Shown: positions 44,256 through 52,925 of the stretch, in pieces
Layout of the letters: every line of letters begins with the position of its first letter
Numbering within the stretch: position 1 is the first letter of the stretch
Assembly (NCBI RefSeq): GCF_030816115.1
Contig: NZ_JAUSXQ010000001.1
Span: forward strand, 2,790,001-2,854,000
DNA from: Chryseobacterium sp. W4I1
Lineage (GTDB): Bacteria > Bacteroidota > Bacteroidia > Flavobacteriales > Weeksellaceae
DNA: 64,000 nucleotides
Reading direction: 5' to 3'
Program-made: the position numbers and the translations under genes
Notes under the pieces: generated by a model
Told to the model about the DNA's origin: nothing
The model's input: only the letters and a program-made list of their open reading frames with translations
Database searches by the model: none

Positions 44256-46064
44256 TCAATTATCTTTAAAAGAATTGACCAGCTTATCCAGGTTCAAGCT
44301 TCTGGCCGAGGCATCAAAAATTTCCCGGTACGTGCCATTCATCTGAACTAAATCATCATGGGTTCCGCTTTCCACTACTCTTCCTTTTTTCATAACATAA
44401 ATGGTATCAGAATCTAAGATCTGTGAAAGTGAATGGGAAATAATAACAACGGTACGGCCTTCTTTGATGGCATCAAGGGAATTTTTAATCTGTTCTGTAG
44501 CAATAGCATCCAGGCTGGCAGTTGGTTCATCAAGAAAAATGATGGGTGGGTTTTTCAAGAATAGTCTGGCAATAGCAATTCTCTGCTGCTGTCCACCAGA
44601 AAGCTGCGTAGCATCATGCTGATAGCCATCCGGAAGGTCCAGAATCTGATCATGCAGATAAGCTTTTCTTGAAGCCTCCTGAATTTCCTCAAAACTCGCA
44701 TTCATGTCACCATAACGGATATTGTCTTCAATACTACCCTGGAAAATATGGTTTTTCTGCAGTACGAGGCCGAGATCATTTCTCAAAGACGTATTGTCAA
44801 AATCATTTAAATTTACGCCGTCCAGCAGAATTTCTCCTGAATCGGGAAGGTAAAATTTACACAAAAGATTAATTACTGTAGATTTTCCGGCACCACTTAA
44901 ACCTACGAGCGCCGTTGTTTTTCCGTTTTCAATTTTCATGGAAACATCATGCAGGGCTTTTGTTCCGTTAGGATAACTGAAATTGACATTTTTCAATTCA
45001 AAATTGCCTTTGATCTTTTCTTCTACATAAGTTCCATTCTGTTCTATTTCATCATCAGCGTTCAATATCTCAAAATAACCTTCAGCATAGATCATGGCAT
45101 CGTTCATATCATCATAAATCCTGTGCAGCTGACGGATAGGCGCTGAAATATTATTGAAGAGCATGATATGAAGCATAATGGCCCCGATCGTCATTTGCTG
45201 ATCCAATACGAGATAAACTGTCAAAAGAATAATTAAAACTACTCCAAACTGCTCGATAAAAGTTTTTAAACCATCATAAATAAAGTTGGTTTTTCTTGTG
45301 AACATCTGGCTTTCCATCAGTTCCATCTGAAGATCATATTGTTTTTTTCCTTCAAATTTTTCACGCACAAAACTCTTGATGACCATAATAGAATTGATCA
45401 GGTTCAATAGTCCTGAAGTTTTTCTTTCTCTTTGATTTCTAAGCTGGCGGCGTACTCCACCCAATTTCTTCGCCTGAAGGGAGCTTATGTAAAAATAGAT
45501 CGGAACAATAATCGTAGAAACCATGCCCACATATACATTCTGCATATACATAATGATCAGTGCTATAATAGCATTGGAAAAAAGAGGCAGAATATCAATA
45601 AAAAAATTTTGCACAAGCTTTGTAAGACTTTCAATACCACGGTCTATCCTGATCTGCAGCTTTCCGGACTCATGATTTTCATCATTAAAATAAGCTACTT
45701 TGTACAACAGAATTTTGTCAATAGCCGACTGTGCCAAAACAGAACTTACATTGATCCTGATTTTTTCACCATAAAATTTCTGTCCGAAATTAATGAAAAT
45801 ATTGAGTAATTCCTTTCCAAGTAAAATAATGGAAATAACAATCAGAATATGAATTCCTGCAGACATCGGATGCGGAAGATGGGTTAATTCAGTTACCTCA
45901 TCCACCGTATATTTAAGGACAATAGGATTGACCTGTGCGGCAAGTGCGCCTAAAAAAGTTAGAAATAATGTTCCGTAAATCATCAAACGGTAAGGTCTGA
46001 TAAATGGAACCAGCTGTTTATAGATACCAAATAAGGTGACTGTTCTGTTAAAAGGTTTTGCCAT
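44256..46064 (-). CDS. ABC transporter, fused permease and ATPase
   Basis: 602-aa half-transporter. Residues 1-330 contain six predicted membrane helices (ABC_membrane type I exporter). Residues of about 350-585 form the nucleotide-binding domain with Walker A GLSGAGKST, signature LSGGQQQR and Walker B IIFLDEPTASLD. It works as a homodimer or with an unlinked half to export lipids, peptides or drugs. Nothing in the neighbourhood fixes the substrate. Confidence 0.93.
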   Translation of the reverse strand: MAKPFNRTVTLFGIYKQLVPFIRPYRLMIYGTLFLTFLGALAAQVNPIVLKYTVDEVTELTHLPHPMSAGIHILIVISIILLGKELLNIFINFGQKFYGEKIRINVSSVLAQSAIDKILLYKVAYFNDENHESGKLQIRIDRGIESLTKLVQNFFIDILPLFSNAIIALIIMYMQNVYVGMVSTIIVPIYFYISSLQAKKLGGVRRQLRNQRERKTSGLLNLINSIMVIKSFVREKFEGKKQYDLQMELMESQMFTRKTNFIYDGLKTFIEQFGVVLIILLTVYLVLDQQMTIGAIMLHIMLFNNISAPIRQLHRIYDDMNDAMIYAEGYFEILNADDEIEQNGTYVEEKIKGNFELKNVNFSYPNGTKALHDVSMKIENGKTTALVGLSGAGKSTVINLLCKFYLPDSGEILLDGVNLNDFDNTSLRNDLGLVLQKNHIFQGSIEDNIRYGDMNASFEEIQEASRKAYLHDQILDLPDGYQHDATQLSGGQQQRIAIARLFLKNPPIIFLDEPTASLDAIATEQIKNSLDAIKEGRTVVIISHSLSQILDSDTIYVMKKGRVVESGTHDDLVQMNGTYREIFDASARSLNLDKLVNSFKDN

Positions 46065-46162
46065 AGGAATTATTTTAACTAAAAAACGTACCGTTTCTGA
46101 GAGAAAAGGTACGTTTTATTATATTTTCCAGCAAATGATGTGCTTTTTTCAACACATCGGTT

Positions 46163-47224
46163 TTATCCTTCGTAAAAATAGCTCGTAAGGTAATGCAGCT
46201 CTGGTCTGCTGACAGCTTTAGATTCATCCTGCGCCTGTTCCAGAGAATATAATGAAGTCAGTTCTTTTCTTTGGAAGATGAAAGAATTATTGGCATTCTT
46301 ATCTACAACTTCACTGAAAATATGTTCAATTTCGGAATTGGCGAGCGAGGCAAAGCTGATGTCTTCAAAACCATACATCAATCTCAGATCATCAAACTGT
46401 CCAAAGTTTTCATCTACAAATCCCTGAAGCTGCGATTTTGAATCAAAATTACCTGCCCAGATGTTATAAATATATTTTTTCTTTTTCGGTTTGTCCAAAA
46501 TACTCTGATATACAAAGTTTTCACCAAGATAAGCTTCTCTTACCTGAGGATCATTGGCAAGATCTTCGGGAAGCCCTTCTTTCAGGATATTTCCTTCAAA
46601 CATAATGTATGTTTTATTGGTGATGGCTAAGGTCTGCTGTACGTTGTGGTCGGTAATCAGGATACCAATATTTTTGTCTACCAGGCTTCTTACAATCTTC
46701 TGGATATCTTCTACTGCAATGGGGTCTACCCCTGCAAAAGGCTCATCAAGAAGAATAAAGTTCGGGCTTGTAGCAAGACATCGTGCAATTTCTGTTCTAC
46801 GTCTCTCCCCTCCGGAAAGAAGGTCTCCACGGTTTTTACGTACATGCTGCAGGGAAAACTCCTCAATCAGCTCATCACATTTTATTTGCTGTTCACGTTT
46901 TGAAAGTTTGGTAAGCTGCAGAACCCCCATGATATTTTCTTCTACAGAAAGTTTTCTGAAGATGGAAGCTTCCTGGGCAAGGTACCCGATTCCCTTCTGA
47001 GCCCGTCGGTACATCGCATCGGTAGTGATTTCCTGTTTATCGAGGAAAATCCTTCCTGATGTAGGCTTAACCAATCCTACAATCATATAAAACGAAGTGG
47101 TCTTTCCTGCCCCGTTGGGACCAAGCAAACCAACAATTTCTCCTTGTTCCACCTGTACAGAAACGCCTTTTACTACTTTTTTAGGACCGTATTCTTTGAT
47201 TAAGTTTTCTCCTCGTAAAATCAT
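46163..47224 (-). CDS. lptB: LPS-export ATPase LptB with C-terminal extension resembling Imm22
   Basis: 353-aa protein. Residues 1-243 are a complete LptB ATPase: Walker A GPNGAGKTT, signature LSGGERRR, Walker B LLDEPFAGVD. LptB normally ends near residue 240. Here a KPKKKK linker leads to a further 100 residues (about 251-353) with a YNIWAGNFDSKSQLQGFVDE opening that resembles the DUF4284/Imm22 immunity fold. It powers lipopolysaccharide transport by LptFG. The extension could be an adaptor or an acquired domain; its role is unknown. A -7 element sits directly before the ATG. Confidence 0.88.
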   Translation of the reverse strand: MILRGENLIKEYGPKKVVKGVSVQVEQGEIVGLLGPNGAGKTTSFYMIVGLVKPTSGRIFLDKQEITTDAMYRRAQKGIGYLAQEASIFRKLSVEENIMGVLQLTKLSKREQQIKCDELIEEFSLQHVRKNRGDLLSGGERRRTEIARCLATSPNFILLDEPFAGVDPIAVEDIQKIVRSLVDKNIGILITDHNVQQTLAITNKTYIMFEGNILKEGLPEDLANDPQVREAYLGENFVYQSILDKPKKKKYIYNIWAGNFDSKSQLQGFVDENFGQFDDLRLMYGFEDISFASLANSEIEHIFSEVVDKNANNSFIFQRKELTSLYSLEQAQDESKAVSRPELHYLTSYFYEG

Positions 47225-47229
47225 AGGAG

Positions 47230-47237
47230 CAAAGATA
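47230..47237 (-). promoter_or_regulatory. -7 promoter element immediately before lptB
   Basis: On the minus strand TATCTTTG lies only 5 bases from the ATG at 47224, which would give an almost leaderless mRNA (about 2 bases). Confidence 0.5.
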
Positions 47238-47469
47238 AAGTTTTTTTGAATTCAAATTTTAGATTAAAAAGCAAGTGTAATAGTTTTATGAAATTTAATT
47301 TTCTGTTGATGTGATCCAGTTCGAAATGATATTTTTTCAGTAAAACATCCAAAACAAATAACGAATATTTTACTGGTATTTTTTATTTTTCAAACTAATA
47401 TTTTGTAACTCCTTAGTATTTTATTCGACGTATTGAAAAGTTATTTTAATCATCACAAAGAAATTAAAA

Positions 47470-47764
47470 ATGGAAAATTACGGTTACAAAAACAGAAGGT
47501 ACATCCAACCCACAGCAGAATAACATTCCTTACCGTTCGGAAAAGAAAATTCCGGCAGCTATATTAGGTATTCTTGTAGGCTGGCTGGCCTTAAATAAGT
47601 TCTATCTGGGTTATACGAAAGAAGGCATTATCCAGCTTATTCTTAATATAGTCACTTTAGGGGCAGCTTCTTTTATTCCTTTTATTGAGGGAATTTTATA
47701 TCTCTTCATGAGTGACAAGCAGTTTGATGACACGTATGTATACGGGAAAAAAGGCTGGTTTTAA
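47470..47764 (+). pseudogene. TM2-domain membrane protein, frameshifted near the start
   Basis: Removing one A from the AAAAA run at 47488-47492 joins the start MENYGYK to TEGTSNPQQNN, then an intact TM2 domain (ILVGWLALNKFYLGYTKEG, IIQLILNIV, FIEGILYLFMSDKQFDD) and a stop at 47762-47764, about 97 aa in all. As sequenced, translation from the ATG stops after 17 codons. TM2 proteins have two membrane helices and a short loop with Asp/Gly motifs; function in bacteria is obscure. Confidence 0.75.
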
Positions 47765-47916
47765 AATAGAACTGTTTAGAACATCAAGGTGAGGAAGAAT
47801 TATTAATTTAATTTTTAAGTCTGAATTTAGAGTTCTTCTTAGAATAATCTTATGGTTTAAATTATTCTTCATTTTATTTCCATAATTTTAAAAACGAAAC
47901 CAAGAACTAAATTAAT

Positions 47917-48645
47917 ATGGAAAATAATCAGGACCTGACCAATCTTCTTGCATTGGATCTGGGAATCAATATTGTTGACAGAAGGCCATATGCCAAGGAA
48001 GTTTTCAAGTGGCAGGATATGGATCTTCTTCCCCATTCGTCCGCAGACACTTTGTTGTGTGAGATTTTTGAGTGGAACGGAAGAAACTGGAGAACTACGG
48101 AAAACAACCTCATTGGATTTCTTTTTTCCGGAGATGCTTTAAATACTGTAAAAGAGCAGCTGATCAACACACCAAAGCATCCGGCTCTGATCCCGGATTT
48201 CGAGTTTACAAAAGACAGTATGATCGAATACGGCCTGTCTCTTCCTTCATTGTTCAATATTGGAGTAAACGGTAATATCAAGAATGTGAAAAGTTTTTCG
48301 GTACGGGTCAACGGTGTCACAAAATCCAGAGTTACCAATATTGATTCTCCTGGAATTGAGATTCTTAAAAATTATTCTTTATTCACACAGGATAAATCCA
48401 AAACCTACCGGAAGAATATTAAGTTCAATTACCTGAGTACTTCCCTATTTTACGCTGAAAGTGTAGAGATCTTTCTGGAAAAGGAGTCTGGTGTAGGACT
48501 GGACGTAAGTTTCCAGACTCAAAATGTAGAAGTGGATGCTAAAATAGACACGGATACAAAGAAACATTTTGTTTTGAAATATTCAGGAAATCAGGCACCT
48601 TTTGCTGCAAAATTTACAAAGGGAAAAGATTTCAATATCATGTGA
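47917..48645 (+). CDS. Protein of unknown function with tentative gasdermin-like pattern
   Basis: 242-aa protein without signal peptide. The order of features recalls the bacterial gasdermin N-terminal domain: an opening LALDLGINIVDRR, a central beta-region ending IEILKNYSLF, then YLSTSLFYAESVEIFLEKESGVGLDV and a final VLKYSGNQAPFAAKFTKGKD strand that parallels the 'TYEG...LVFGF' end of known gasdermins. This is pattern recognition only, with low identity. The protein ends right after that strand, without the short autoinhibitory tail, and no caspase- or trypsin-like protease is next to it. The neighbours are a TM2 gene and a GG-leader peptide. It may simply be an unrelated beta-rich protein. 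Confidence 0.4.
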   Translation: MENNQDLTNLLALDLGINIVDRRPYAKEVFKWQDMDLLPHSSADTLLCEIFEWNGRNWRTTENNLIGFLFSGDALNTVKEQLINTPKHPALIPDFEFTKDSMIEYGLSLPSLFNIGVNGNIKNVKSFSVRVNGVTKSRVTNIDSPGIEILKNYSLFTQDKSKTYRKNIKFNYLSTSLFYAESVEIFLEKESGVGLDVSFQTQNVEVDAKIDTDTKKHFVLKYSGNQAPFAAKFTKGKDFNIM

Positions 48646-48691
48646 TAAATTTTTATTATTTTAGTTTCACTAAACTATAAAATATTTTCTC

Positions 48692-48880
48692 ATGAAAAAA
48701 TTAACAAAAAAAGATCTGAAGAAGATCAATGGAGGTAGTATAAGATTTCCTGACGCTAACGGTAATTGCCTTCCCGGATGGTACTTATGTCCCACCAATG
48801 TATGTATCAATGATAATGGAGGCGAAAACCCTATTCAGCCGGGAGATCGTGATTATTTCACATGCTTCGGACACAATTAA
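48692..48880 (+). CDS. Double-glycine leader peptide (bacteriocin-like precursor)
   Basis: 62-aa precursor. A basic leader MKKLTKKDLKKINGG ends in the GG cleavage signal. The core of 47 residues, SIRFPDANGNCLPGW..., is rich in Gly, Asn and Pro and has four cysteines (26, 33, 38 and 58) that could form two disulfides or be modified. Such leaders are processed and exported by C39 peptidase-ABC transporters, but none is encoded nearby. The gene is flanked by the unknown 242-aa gene and a terminator shared with hemB. Confidence 0.7.
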   Translation: MKKLTKKDLKKINGGSIRFPDANGNCLPGWYLCPTNVCINDNGGENPIQPGDRDYFTCFGHN

Positions 48881-48908
48881 AAGTCATTTCCCAGACATAC
48901 AATTAAAA

Positions 48909-48940
48909 ATGCCCCTGAAAGTAAGATTTCAGGGGCAAAT
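48909..48940. terminator. Bidirectional terminator between the GG peptide and hemB
   Basis: TGCCCCTGAAA at 48910-48920 pairs with TTTCAGGGGCA at 48927-48937 around GTAAGA, with A before and AT-rich sequence after. Confidence 0.9.
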
Positions 48941-48961
48941 TATTTTTGATTGATTTTGAAA

Positions 48962-49951
48962 TTATCTATTCAGAATCATTGCTGCTTCTTTCGCAAAATA
49001 AGTAAAGATCATATCGGCTCCGGCTCTTTTAAAGCAGGTAAGACTTTCAATGATCGTTTTATCATTATCCAGCCAGCCATTCTGTGCTGCAGCTTTTACC
49101 ATTGCATATTCTCCGCTCACATTGTAAACTGCAATCGGAAGATCTATAGCTTCACGAACTTTAGAAACGATATCCAGGTAAGGAAGTCCGGGTTTGATCA
49201 TGATGATATCAGCGCCTTCATCTATATCTTTATATACTTCATTTAAAGCTTCCCGGGAATTGTGAAAATCCATCTGGTACGTTTTTTTATCTTTCGGAAT
49301 TTCCATATCATCTTTCGGTGCACTATCCAGAGCGCTTCTGAACGGTCCATAGAAAGAACTTGCATACTTGGCAGAATAACTTAGAATTCCTACGTCTGTA
49401 AAGCCACTTTCTTCCAAAGCTTCACGGATTGTAAGAACTCTTCCATCCATCATATCACTTGGTGCCACAATGTCAGCACCAGCTTCAGCATGGGATACAG
49501 ACATTCTCGCTAAAGCATCATTGGTTGCATCATTTATGATCTTTCCATTTTCAATGATTCCGTCGTGACCGTAAATGGAATAAGGGTCTAAAGCTACATC
49601 GGGCATCACAATCATTGCAGGAACGGCATCTTTTATTGCTTTTATAGTCTGCTGCATCAGCCCGTCCTTGTTCCACGATTCTTTTCCGGTATTGTCTTTG
49701 AGATGTTCTGACACTTTCATGTACAGATTGACAGATTTAACGCCTAAAGAAAATAATTCCTTACATTCTTTTACTGTCAAATCGATGCTCCTCCTGAAAA
49801 TTCCGGGCATCGACGGAATTGCTTCCTGCTGGTTTTCGCCCTCCATTACGAAGATAGGCATTACAAAATCATCGGTTGTAAGGGTGTTTTCTCTTACCAA
49901 ACTTCTGACCGATTCATTTACTCTTAGTCTTCTGTTTCTTGAATGTATCAT
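48962..49951 (-). CDS. hemB: Porphobilinogen synthase (delta-aminolevulinate dehydratase)
   Basis: 329-aa enzyme of haem synthesis. It has the catalytic lysines in SYSAKYASSFYGPFR and IMIKPGLPYLDIV, the active-site loop DVALDPYSIYGHDG without the zinc-cysteine triad, and conserved SDMMDGRV. It condenses two aminolevulinate molecules to porphobilinogen. The replacement of zinc cysteines by Asp/Ala suggests a magnesium-dependent form. The gene is monocistronic with a TAAATTTG element at 49980-49987. Confidence 0.96.
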   Translation of the reverse strand: MIHSRNRRLRVNESVRSLVRENTLTTDDFVMPIFVMEGENQQEAIPSMPGIFRRSIDLTVKECKELFSLGVKSVNLYMKVSEHLKDNTGKESWNKDGLMQQTIKAIKDAVPAMIVMPDVALDPYSIYGHDGIIENGKIINDATNDALARMSVSHAEAGADIVAPSDMMDGRVLTIREALEESGFTDVGILSYSAKYASSFYGPFRSALDSAPKDDMEIPKDKKTYQMDFHNSREALNEVYKDIDEGADIIMIKPGLPYLDIVSKVREAIDLPIAVYNVSGEYAMVKAAAQNGWLDNDKTIIESLTCFKRAGADMIFTYFAKEAAMILNR

Positions 49952-49979
49952 TTTGGAATACTTTTTGAATAAGTTTCTA

Positions 49980-49987
49980 CAAATTTA
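49980..49987 (-). promoter_or_regulatory. -7 promoter element for hemB
   Basis: Minus-strand TAAATTTG matches TAnnTTTG; leader about 25 bases. Confidence 0.45.
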
Positions 49988-50009
49988 CTACAACTTATAT
50001 AAAAAACTA

Positions 50010-50040
50010 TTGTATAGAATTGTAGAATTGTCTATTTTTG
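50010..50040 (+). promoter_or_regulatory. Complete -33/-7 promoter for the small T9SS-domain protein
   Basis: A TTG at 50010-50012 and TATTTTTG at 50033-50040 are 20 bases apart, the textbook Bacteroidota spacing. Transcription starts near 50044, so the ATG at 50070 is the start and upstream in-frame codons are not used. Confidence 0.65.
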
Positions 50041-50069
50041 TTTTAATACATTTGAGAAATTATAATTTG

Positions 50070-50420
50070 ATGAAAAAACTTTTACTCTTATTTATATTTA
50101 TTGGCGCTTTCGTTGGGTTTTCCAACAATTTTCAAGCACAGCTGAGAGAGCCGGGTTCCATTAACCAGAAGGCTGATGACGGTGTACTGGTAGTCTATCC
50201 AAATCCTGCCAAGGATTACCTTCTGATCAAAGCAAAAGATTCTGCTTTAAAGATCAAAAGTGTAACATTTTATTCAATTTTAGGAACACAGGTTGCTAAT
50301 TACTCTGTTAACATGAATTCCGGGGAGATTAATATTGAAAGATTGAAACCCGGGAAATATCTGATCCGCTATATTTTAAGCGATAATACCCAAAAGGTAA
50401 CTCAAATCGTAAAACAATAA
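50070..50420 (+). CDS. Minimal T9SS sorting-domain protein
   Basis: 116-aa protein: a signal peptide (MKKLLLLFIFIGAFVGFSNNFQAQ), about 15 intervening residues, then a complete type A T9SS C-terminal sorting domain (VLVVYPNPAKDYLLIKAKD ... LKPGKYLIRYILSDNTQKV). There is essentially no cargo, so the protein is a sorting domain alone. It may serve as a small surface protein or as a left-over from a larger gene. The upstream in-frame extension overlaps hemB and was rejected because the promoter lies inside it. Confidence 0.85.
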   Translation: MKKLLLLFIFIGAFVGFSNNFQAQLREPGSINQKADDGVLVVYPNPAKDYLLIKAKDSALKIKSVTFYSILGTQVANYSVNMNSGEINIERLKPGKYLIRYILSDNTQKVTQIVKQ

Positions 50421-50523
50421 AACCAAATCCTGATAATCATCAGGATTTTTTCTTTTACAGCATTTCTCCCTTAATATTTCCGTAACTTTCAGGACTTTTT
50501 ATACTCATTGTAAAAACAATTTA

Positions 50524-51435
50524 ATGCTTAAAGCTGAACATATCAGAAAGACCTATAATGCCGGGAAGAAAGTCGCATTGGATGATTTTAGCATCCATGT
50601 ACCTCAAGGCAGTATTTACGGGCTTCTAGGCCCGAACGGAGCCGGAAAAACTTCTTTCATCCGTATCATCAACCAAATCACCCAGGCGGATTCCGGAGAT
50701 GTATTCATCAATGGGAATAAGCTTAGTCCAAGCCATATCAGAGATATCGGTTATATGCCCGAAGAAAGAGGCTTGTACAAGAACATGAGTGTTGGGGATC
50801 AGATTCTTTATTTCGGGGAACTGAAAGGGATGAGCAAAAATGATGCTTTGAACGAAGCGAAGAAATGGTTTGAAAAACTGAACATCGACCAATGGTGGAA
50901 AAAGAAGCTTTCTGAACTTTCAAAAGGGATGGCACAGAAAATCCAGTTTGTAGTAACGGTTCTTCACCGCCCACATCTTCTGATCCTTGATGAACCTTTC
51001 TCCGGTTTTGATCCTGTGAATGCCAATTTAATTAAAGATCAGATTATCGATCTAAAAAATAACGGAACTACGATCATTCTTTCTACCCACAGAATGGAAA
51101 GTGTGGAGGAAATGTGTGATTATGTAGCACTGATCAACAATTCAAAGAAAATTATTGACGGAAGGGTGTTTGACGTAAGGGAAAAATTTAAGAAGAATAT
51201 TTTCGGAATTACTCTTTCAGAAGTGGATGAAGCGAAGTTTGAAAATTTTAAAACCAGCTATGATATATTCAATTTCTCTAATGAAAACAATCTGATTTCT
51301 TTTGATCTGAAAAATGAAAGCGGCCAGAACGAAATTCTTCTGGATCTTGTGAATGTGGGAAAAGTGAGATCATTCGACGAAAAAATCCCAAGTATGAATG
51401 AAGTGTTTATTAACGCAGTAAGCAATCATCCTTAA
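50524..51435 (+). CDS. ABC transporter ATP-binding protein (NatA-like)
   Basis: 303-aa ATPase with Walker A LLGPNGAGKTSF, signature ELSKGMAQKIQ, Walker B LLILDEPFSGFDPVN and the H-loop STHRM. The C-terminal 80 residues form the DUF4162-type extension seen in NatA/DrrA ATPases. It pairs with the permease gene starting 5 bases after its stop. The pair exports sodium ions, drugs or unknown molecules. Confidence 0.92.
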   Translation: MLKAEHIRKTYNAGKKVALDDFSIHVPQGSIYGLLGPNGAGKTSFIRIINQITQADSGDVFINGNKLSPSHIRDIGYMPEERGLYKNMSVGDQILYFGELKGMSKNDALNEAKKWFEKLNIDQWWKKKLSELSKGMAQKIQFVVTVLHRPHLLILDEPFSGFDPVNANLIKDQIIDLKNNGTTIILSTHRMESVEEMCDYVALINNSKKIIDGRVFDVREKFKKNIFGITLSEVDEAKFENFKTSYDIFNFSNENNLISFDLKNESGQNEILLDLVNVGKVRSFDEKIPSMNEVFINAVSNHP

Positions 51436-51439
51436 TTTT

Positions 51440-52750
51440 ATGAATAATATTTTTTTAATTACAAAAAGGGAATTTCTTACGCAGGTTAAGAAAAAATCCT
51501 TCATTATACTCACATTACTTGCTCCTCTTTTATTGATTGGTTTTGGTGGGGTGATCGGCCTTATGTTTAAAGCCAACGAATCGCACAGCATTATTGAGGT
51601 TGTGGATAAAAGCGGACTTTTTAAAGATCAGTTTAAATCTGATGACAAACTGAATTATGTATTTGTTTCAGCTGCAGATGAAAAATCTAAGGTCAATAAT
51701 CTGAAGGGAAATGAATCGCTTGACGGCATCCTGATTCTTCCTGAACTGAATGGTCATGATTATGAAGCACTGGAAAACAATACGCGACTGATTGTCAATG
51801 CGAAGATGGGATTTGATACTAAGCAAAAAATCGTTTCAGATATCACAGAGGTGATCAAAAAGGAAAAGATCAAGCAGCTTGGCATTCAGGAAAACCAGCT
51901 GAACAGCCTGGACAAAGGCTTTACCTTGAAGACCATCAATGTTTCCGATAATAACAAAGAGGATTCTGATATGGCTTTTGGGGTAAAGAGTGGCTTAAGC
52001 ATTCTTTTAATGTATGTAACGTTTATGTTCATCATTATTTACGGAGTACGGGTGATGAGAAGTGTTCTTGAGGAGAAAAACAACCGTGTGGTAGAGATTA
52101 TTATCTCTTCTGTCAAGCCTTTTGAGCTAATGATGGGTAAAATATTGGGAGTAACCTTGGTCGCTTTGACCCAGTTCCTGATCTGGATTTCAATGTCGGT
52201 GATCGGTGCTTTGGTTTTAAATACGGGCTTCTCCCCTTTTCAGAAAAATATTCCGGGAGGAAATGAAGAGCTGACAAGCAAGCTAGATGTTACGCAGATC
52301 GCTACACAGGTTTCCCATAGTTTATTGGAACTGAATTTCCCGCTGATTATTTTTGTATTCATTGTATTTTTCCTTTTAGGGTATATTTTCTACAGTTCTA
52401 TTTATGCAGCCATTGGTTCTGCAGTGGACAATGAAACGGAAACACAGCAATTTACTTTATTTGCTATTTTACCACTTACTTTAGGGATGTACGGAAGTTT
52501 TTCGTTAATGAACAATCCTGATGGTCCTTTGGGATTCTGGCTATCTATTATTCCGTTTACATCACCGGTCGCAATGATTGCAAGAATACCTTTCGGAGTT
52601 CCGGCATGGCAGATCGCATTGTCTATTGGATTACTGTTAGGAACAACAATCCTTATGATATTTTTGGCCGGAAAAATCTACCGTGTAGGGATTTTAATGT
52701 ATGGCAATAAGGCTACTTTGAAGGAGATCTGGAAATGGATCAGAGGATAA
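51440..52750 (+). CDS. ABC transporter permease (NatB-like)
   Basis: 436-aa membrane protein. It has one N-terminal helix (about 20-45), a large periplasmic region (about 50-180) rich in charged residues, then five or six helices including VRVMRSVLEEKNNRVVEIIISSVKPFELMMGK, the hallmark coupling region of ABC-2/NatB permeases. It functions with the ATPase gene before it. Confidence 0.92.
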   Translation: MNNIFLITKREFLTQVKKKSFIILTLLAPLLLIGFGGVIGLMFKANESHSIIEVVDKSGLFKDQFKSDDKLNYVFVSAADEKSKVNNLKGNESLDGILILPELNGHDYEALENNTRLIVNAKMGFDTKQKIVSDITEVIKKEKIKQLGIQENQLNSLDKGFTLKTINVSDNNKEDSDMAFGVKSGLSILLMYVTFMFIIIYGVRVMRSVLEEKNNRVVEIIISSVKPFELMMGKILGVTLVALTQFLIWISMSVIGALVLNTGFSPFQKNIPGGNEELTSKLDVTQIATQVSHSLLELNFPLIIFVFIVFFLLGYIFYSSIYAAIGSAVDNETETQQFTLFAILPLTLGMYGSFSLMNNPDGPLGFWLSIIPFTSPVAMIARIPFGVPAWQIALSIGLLLGTTILMIFLAGKIYRVGILMYGNKATLKEIWKWIRG

Positions 52751-52870
52751 TGAATTAAAGGCTGGAAGCCAAAAGAGGGAGGATGGAAGTACTGAACTGA
52801 TTCAGTTGTTTCTTATACCTTCAATAACTTCGCTCTTCCAAATTCCAACTCATAATATTGTATAAAAACA

Positions 52871-52904
52871 AAAATCCCGGAAATTAAAATTTCCGGGATT
52901 TTTT
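52871..52904. terminator. Bidirectional terminator between NatB and the beta-barrel gene
   Basis: AAAATCCCGGAAAT at 52871-52884 and ATTTCCGGGATTTT at 52889-52902 pair perfectly around a 4-base loop. Converging genes end on either side. Confidence 0.9.
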
Positions 52905-52925
52905 ATGTTTGAATAACGTATTATT

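Noticed and set aside
49668..50069. Long N-terminal extension of the small T9SS protein
   Set aside because: It overlaps hemB on the other strand, and a consensus promoter lies inside it just before the ATG that begins a clear signal peptide.
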